Assembly: GCA_024330215.1 (NCBI GenBank)
Contig: JANDLU010000006.1
Location: forward strand, 1-64,000
Source of the DNA: Candidatus Gaiellasilicea maunaloa
GTDB taxonomy: Bacteria > Actinomycetota > Thermoleophilia > Gaiellales > Gaiellaceae
DNA: 64,000 bases
Direction: 5' to 3'
Below are positions 61,754 through 64,000 of this stretch, in pieces. Under the pieces are notes generated by a model. That model was given only the letters and a program-made list of their open reading frames with translations. It was not told the origin of the DNA and made no database searches. Both the position numbers and the translations under genes were made by a program. How positions within the stretch are numbered: position 1 is the first letter of the stretch; every line of letters begins with the position of its first letter.

Positions 61754-62098
61754 TCAGCGGCGGCCGAAGAAGAAGCGCTCCAGAACCGGTAGCACCTCGG
61801 ATCGCGTGAACGGCTTGACTCGATCGTCCGAACCGTCCTGCTCGAGCACCTGGACGTCGTCCTCGAGCGCGTCGTTCGCAGCCTCGAGCGCGTCGCCGAG
61901 CTCGTAGCCCTCGAAGAGCCAGTCCTCCTGACGCGGCTCGTCGCTCGGTCGCTGGTGTGGATTCACCGCTCGCCCGACCGCCCAGAGCGCACCGGGCTTG
62001 CGGTCGATCCAGAGCACGATCCGCTCCTCGCGGCCGGCGTGGTCGACGCCGCGAAGCGTGCGCTCCGCGCACCGGCCGCCGATCGAGCTCCGACGCAT
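61754..62098 (-). CDS. Conserved hypothetical protein (114 residues)
   Basis: A small protein: IVLWIDRKPGALWAVGRAVNPHQR followed by EDWLFEGYELGDALEAANDALEDDVQVLEQDGSDD and FTRSEVLPVLERFFFGRR. The pattern suggests a compact alpha/beta fold with a conserved acidic helix; no metal or catalytic motif stands out. ATG 62098 is chosen over 62113. It is divergent from the 77-residue gene at 62122 with only 23 nt between, so they share a promoter. Confidence 0.6.
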   Translation of the reverse strand: MRRSSIGGRCAERTLRGVDHAGREERIVLWIDRKPGALWAVGRAVNPHQRPSDEPRQEDWLFEGYELGDALEAANDALEDDVQVLEQDGSDDRVKPFTRSEVLPVLERFFFGRR

Positions 62099-62121
62099 GA
62101 CGGGAGGATACAATCGCCGCG

Positions 62122-62355
62122 ATGGCGTTCAAGGATCTCTTCTCGTTCCTGTTCCAGCGCTCCTCGGCCGAGGAGCGGGTGGCGGCCTACGTGATCCGCG
62201 AGCACGACCGCGGGCGCGACCTCTCGCAGATCCTCGAGGATCGCTACGTGCAGAACCGGCTCACGCCCGAGCAGCGCGCCCGCCTGCTCGATCGGCCCGA
62301 GGTGATCAGGGCACTCGGCGACGACACGGTCGCGAGCGCTCGTCAGGGTTCCTAG
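62122..62355 (+). CDS. Small conserved hypothetical protein (77 residues)
   Basis: MAFKDLFSFLFQRSSAEERV then AAYVIREHDRGRDLSQILED and RYVQNRLTPEQRARLLDRPE: an all-helical soluble protein. I associate it with Thermoleophilia but know no function. Its stop overlaps the convergent ornithine cyclodeaminase-like gene by four bases. Confidence 0.65.
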   Translation: MAFKDLFSFLFQRSSAEERVAAYVIREHDRGRDLSQILEDRYVQNRLTPEQRARLLDRPEVIRALGDDTVASARQGS

Positions 62356-63281
62356 AGCTCCCGGCCGACCCCGCGCTCGCGGGCGCGCTCCAGCACGAAC
62401 GCGCCGACGGCGACGTCCCACGCGGCGAGCCCGTTCGACTTGAAGATCGCGATCTCCGTCTCCGCGGTCCTACCGGGCACGATCCCTGCGACGACGTCCT
62501 GCAGCTCGTGCACCTCGAGCCAGTCGAGCACCCCGCCGGCGACGGGCTCGATCAGGTCGCCCGACTCGAGCTTCGACTGCTCCCGCGAGTCGCAGCAGAC
62601 GAACGCCGCCCGCTCGAGGACGACGTTGTCGAGCTCGCGGGCGCGCGGATCGTTGGCGCCGATCGCGCAGACCAGTGCCCCCTCGTCGAGCCACTCGCCG
62701 CGGAGGACGGGATCCTTCGACGTGGTCGCGGTGACGACGACGGCCTGGGCGGCCGCCTCGCGCGCGTCATCGGCCGGCTCGGCACCGGTCTTCGCGCAGA
62801 ACGCCGCCAGCTTGTCGGGCGTGCGGCAGGAAGCGACGACGCGCGCGATCGTCGGCACCGCGGCACGAATCGCCTGGACCTGCGACTCGGCCTGCCAGCC
62901 GCAGCCGATCACCCCGAGGCTCGACGCTCCTGGGCGGGCCAGGTACTTGGCCGCCACGCCGCTCGCCGCGCCGGTGCGCCGCTGGCCGAGCGCGTCGGCC
63001 TCGAGGACGGCCGCAAGCTCGCCGCTCGCGAGCGAGAAGAGGCAGACGACGAACGCGAGCCTGCCGCCAACGACTGTGTACGACTTCAGGCCGGCGTAGC
63101 CGAGCTCGGCGTCGACGGCGGCCATGAGCGCGAAGTAGCCGTCGTCGAGCGGGAGGCGACGGCGCGGAACGTTCTCGACGCCGCCGCCTGCGAGCCGACG
63201 GAACGATTCCTCCAGCACGGGGACGGCCTCCGCCGGGGTCAGGAGCCCGGCGACGTCGGCTTCGGTGAGATAGAGCGGCAC
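62352..63281 (-). CDS. Ornithine cyclodeaminase/mu-crystallin family protein
   Basis: A 309-residue Rossmann-fold enzyme. NAD-binding motif SLGVIGCGWQAESQVQAI near residue 121 and the strands VVVTATTSKDPVLRGEWL and GALVCAIGANDPRARELD identify the family. Members deaminate ornithine to proline or reduce cyclic imines/keto acids. The catalytic Asp position (GANDPRARELD) is present; the N-terminal MPLYLTEADVAGLL is standard. Substrate open: it is not in an arginine operon. Five nt after the DUF421 gene on the same strand. Confidence 0.88.
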   Translation of the reverse strand: MPLYLTEADVAGLLTPAEAVPVLEESFRRLAGGGVENVPRRRLPLDDGYFALMAAVDAELGYAGLKSYTVVGGRLAFVVCLFSLASGELAAVLEADALGQRRTGAASGVAAKYLARPGASSLGVIGCGWQAESQVQAIRAAVPTIARVVASCRTPDKLAAFCAKTGAEPADDAREAAAQAVVVTATTSKDPVLRGEWLDEGALVCAIGANDPRARELDNVVLERAAFVCCDSREQSKLESGDLIEPVAGGVLDWLEVHELQDVVAGIVPGRTAETEIAIFKSNGLAAWDVAVGAFVLERARERGVGREL

Positions 63282-63286
63282 GGCCT

Positions 63287-63733
63287 CTACGACGCGGGCT
63301 TGGGAATGAAGCTGAGGCGGCCATTCGTCTCGAGCACGGCCCAGCGGAGGTCAGCGAGCGAATCGAATTGCTGCAGGCGCGCCTCCGCTGCGAGCTCCTC
63401 GATCGTGATCCGGTTGCGCCGCAGGTTGCGGTCGATCGGCTTGCCGTCCTCGAGCACGATCACCGGCTCGCCGTCGAGCGCAGGACGCAGTCGCGGGAAG
63501 CGGAAGCTCGTGTACGAGACTGCAACGGTAAGTAGGCCGATCGTCCCGCCGACGAGCAGCGCTCCGGTCACCGAGAAGTCGTTCTGCGTCACGCCCTGCT
63601 GGACGAGGTCGCCGATCATCACGAGCATGATCAGATCGAAGGGCTGGAGCGAGGACAGCTCCCGCCGGCCGATCACGCGCGTCAGCAGGAAGACGAAGAA
63701 GAACGCGATTACTGCGCGAATGACGAGATCCAT
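63287..63733 (-). CDS. DUF421 (YetF/YcaP-like) membrane protein
   Basis: A 148-residue inner-membrane protein with three N-terminal helices (LVIRAVIAFFFVFLLTRVIG, FDLIMLVMIGDLVQQGV, VTGALLVGGTIGLLTVAVSY) and a cytosolic alpha/beta domain PVIVLEDGKPIDRNLRRNRITIEELAAEARLQQFDSLADLRWAVLETNGRLSFIPK, all standard for DUF421. The GKPI ... ITIEEL motif is intact. Function of the family is poorly known; roles in stress or sporulation have been suggested. Its start overlaps the partial gene upstream by one base. Confidence 0.9.
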   Translation of the reverse strand: MDLVIRAVIAFFFVFLLTRVIGRRELSSLQPFDLIMLVMIGDLVQQGVTQNDFSVTGALLVGGTIGLLTVAVSYTSFRFPRLRPALDGEPVIVLEDGKPIDRNLRRNRITIEELAAEARLQQFDSLADLRWAVLETNGRLSFIPKPAS

Positions 63734-64000
63734 CAGGGAAACACCGTCAGCGTCCGATCGAGGCGGAGCAGCGAGGTCGTGCCGTCCTGGAGCTCGACGT
63801 CCTGCTCCCGGCGGCCGACGTTCGTCGGATTGACTTGGAAATGCAGGTAGAAGACGTGCTTGGTGCCGGCACGGATGCGGCCGAGGTCGAATGCGAGCTT
63901 GCCGTCCCGGTTGGCCTCGCCGACAGGCGATGGCTCCACCGTGTTGAGCGTGATCCCCTCTAGCCAGCCGGGATCGAGGACGAGCGTGGCGGCTTCGAGC
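63733..64000 (-). CDS. Partial gene, extracytoplasmic beta-sandwich-like C-terminus
   Basis: The gene starts beyond the window; the visible 88 residues read EAATLVLDPGWLEGITLNTV, then EPSPVGEANRDGKLAFDLGR and IRAGTKHVFYLHFQVNPTNV followed by GRREQDVELQDGTTSLLRLDRTLTVFP. The pattern of strands (LDPGWLEGITLNTVEPSP ... FDLGRIRAGTKHVFYLHFQVNPTNVGRR) suggests an immunoglobulin-like or DUF11-like extracellular domain. Co-directional with the DUF421 gene and overlapping it by one base. I cannot name the protein. Confidence 0.65.
   Translation of the reverse strand, partial: LEAATLVLDPGWLEGITLNTVEPSPVGEANRDGKLAFDLGRIRAGTKHVFYLHFQVNPTNVGRREQDVELQDGTTSLLRLDRTLTVFP

Overview
This 64 kb window is high-GC chromosomal DNA from a bacterium that looks like an actinobacterium of the Thermoleophilia (Gaiellales/Solirubrobacterales-like) type. 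The placement rests on gene content: an RsrA/SigR-type sigma pair, an F420-dependent oxidoreductase, MqnD of the futalosine menaquinone route, many GTG starts, and several small proteins of a kind I associate with that class. It is an inference, not a measurement.

1-33,617 is ordinary chromosome. It holds an amidohydrolase; a three-subunit molybdenum hydroxylase whose FAD subunit has four cysteines arranged like the [4Fe-4S] insertion of the 4-hydroxybenzoyl-CoA reductase beta subunit; a lipoprotein cyclophilin; and a MocA-like cytidylyltransferase. Then come a sigma/anti-sigma pair, a fused two-ATPase ABC protein with its giant FtsX-like permease, a GCS2-type ligase, HtrA, a glutaredoxin/BolA pair, an F420 oxidoreductase, aconitase, an NCS1 permease with a PfkB kinase, PhzF, an ABC-2 exporter, gamma-glutamyltransferase, and a cyclic-di-GMP cluster (GGDEF+HD-GYP, HD-GYP, GGDEF) with a pilin-like protein.

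33,698-52,473 is an 18.8 kb integrative island inserted in tRNA-Arg(CCT). The last 41 nt of the tRNA are repeated at the far end with one base missing, a tyrosine recombinase sits next to the tRNA, and both ends carry decamer repeats (consensus GACTGTCGCA) that look like integrase arm sites. The cargo is defence-like: an AbiGi-like gene, an HTH/nucleotidyltransferase toxin-antitoxin-like pair, and a co-directional run of SNF2/DUF3883 helicase, DUF1156 adenine methylase, AAA ATPase, PIN nuclease, RNA ligase, DUF499 ATPase with an Swt1-type HEPN domain, an HTH protein and an ERCC4-type nuclease. The tight PIN-RNA ligase coupling inside this operon is the most novel thing in the window. The helicase has one frameshift and the methylase three, all equivalent to loss of one base; the IS3-family transposase beside the right attachment site and the right attachment copy each also lack one base. 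This is either decay of the island or a local consensus error.

52,474-64,000 returns to chromosome: a MetE-like methyltransferase, an amidase/carbamoylase, an MFS transporter, an aldehyde dehydrogenase-peptidase-thiolase-MqnD run on the minus strand, an MntR/DtxR regulator, an ornithine cyclodeaminase-family enzyme and membrane proteins, ending in a partial gene. Several palindromic or REP-like elements are scattered in the flanks: 8,452-8,533, 13,396-13,470, 16,772-16,909, 20,670-20,700 and 61,666-61,750.
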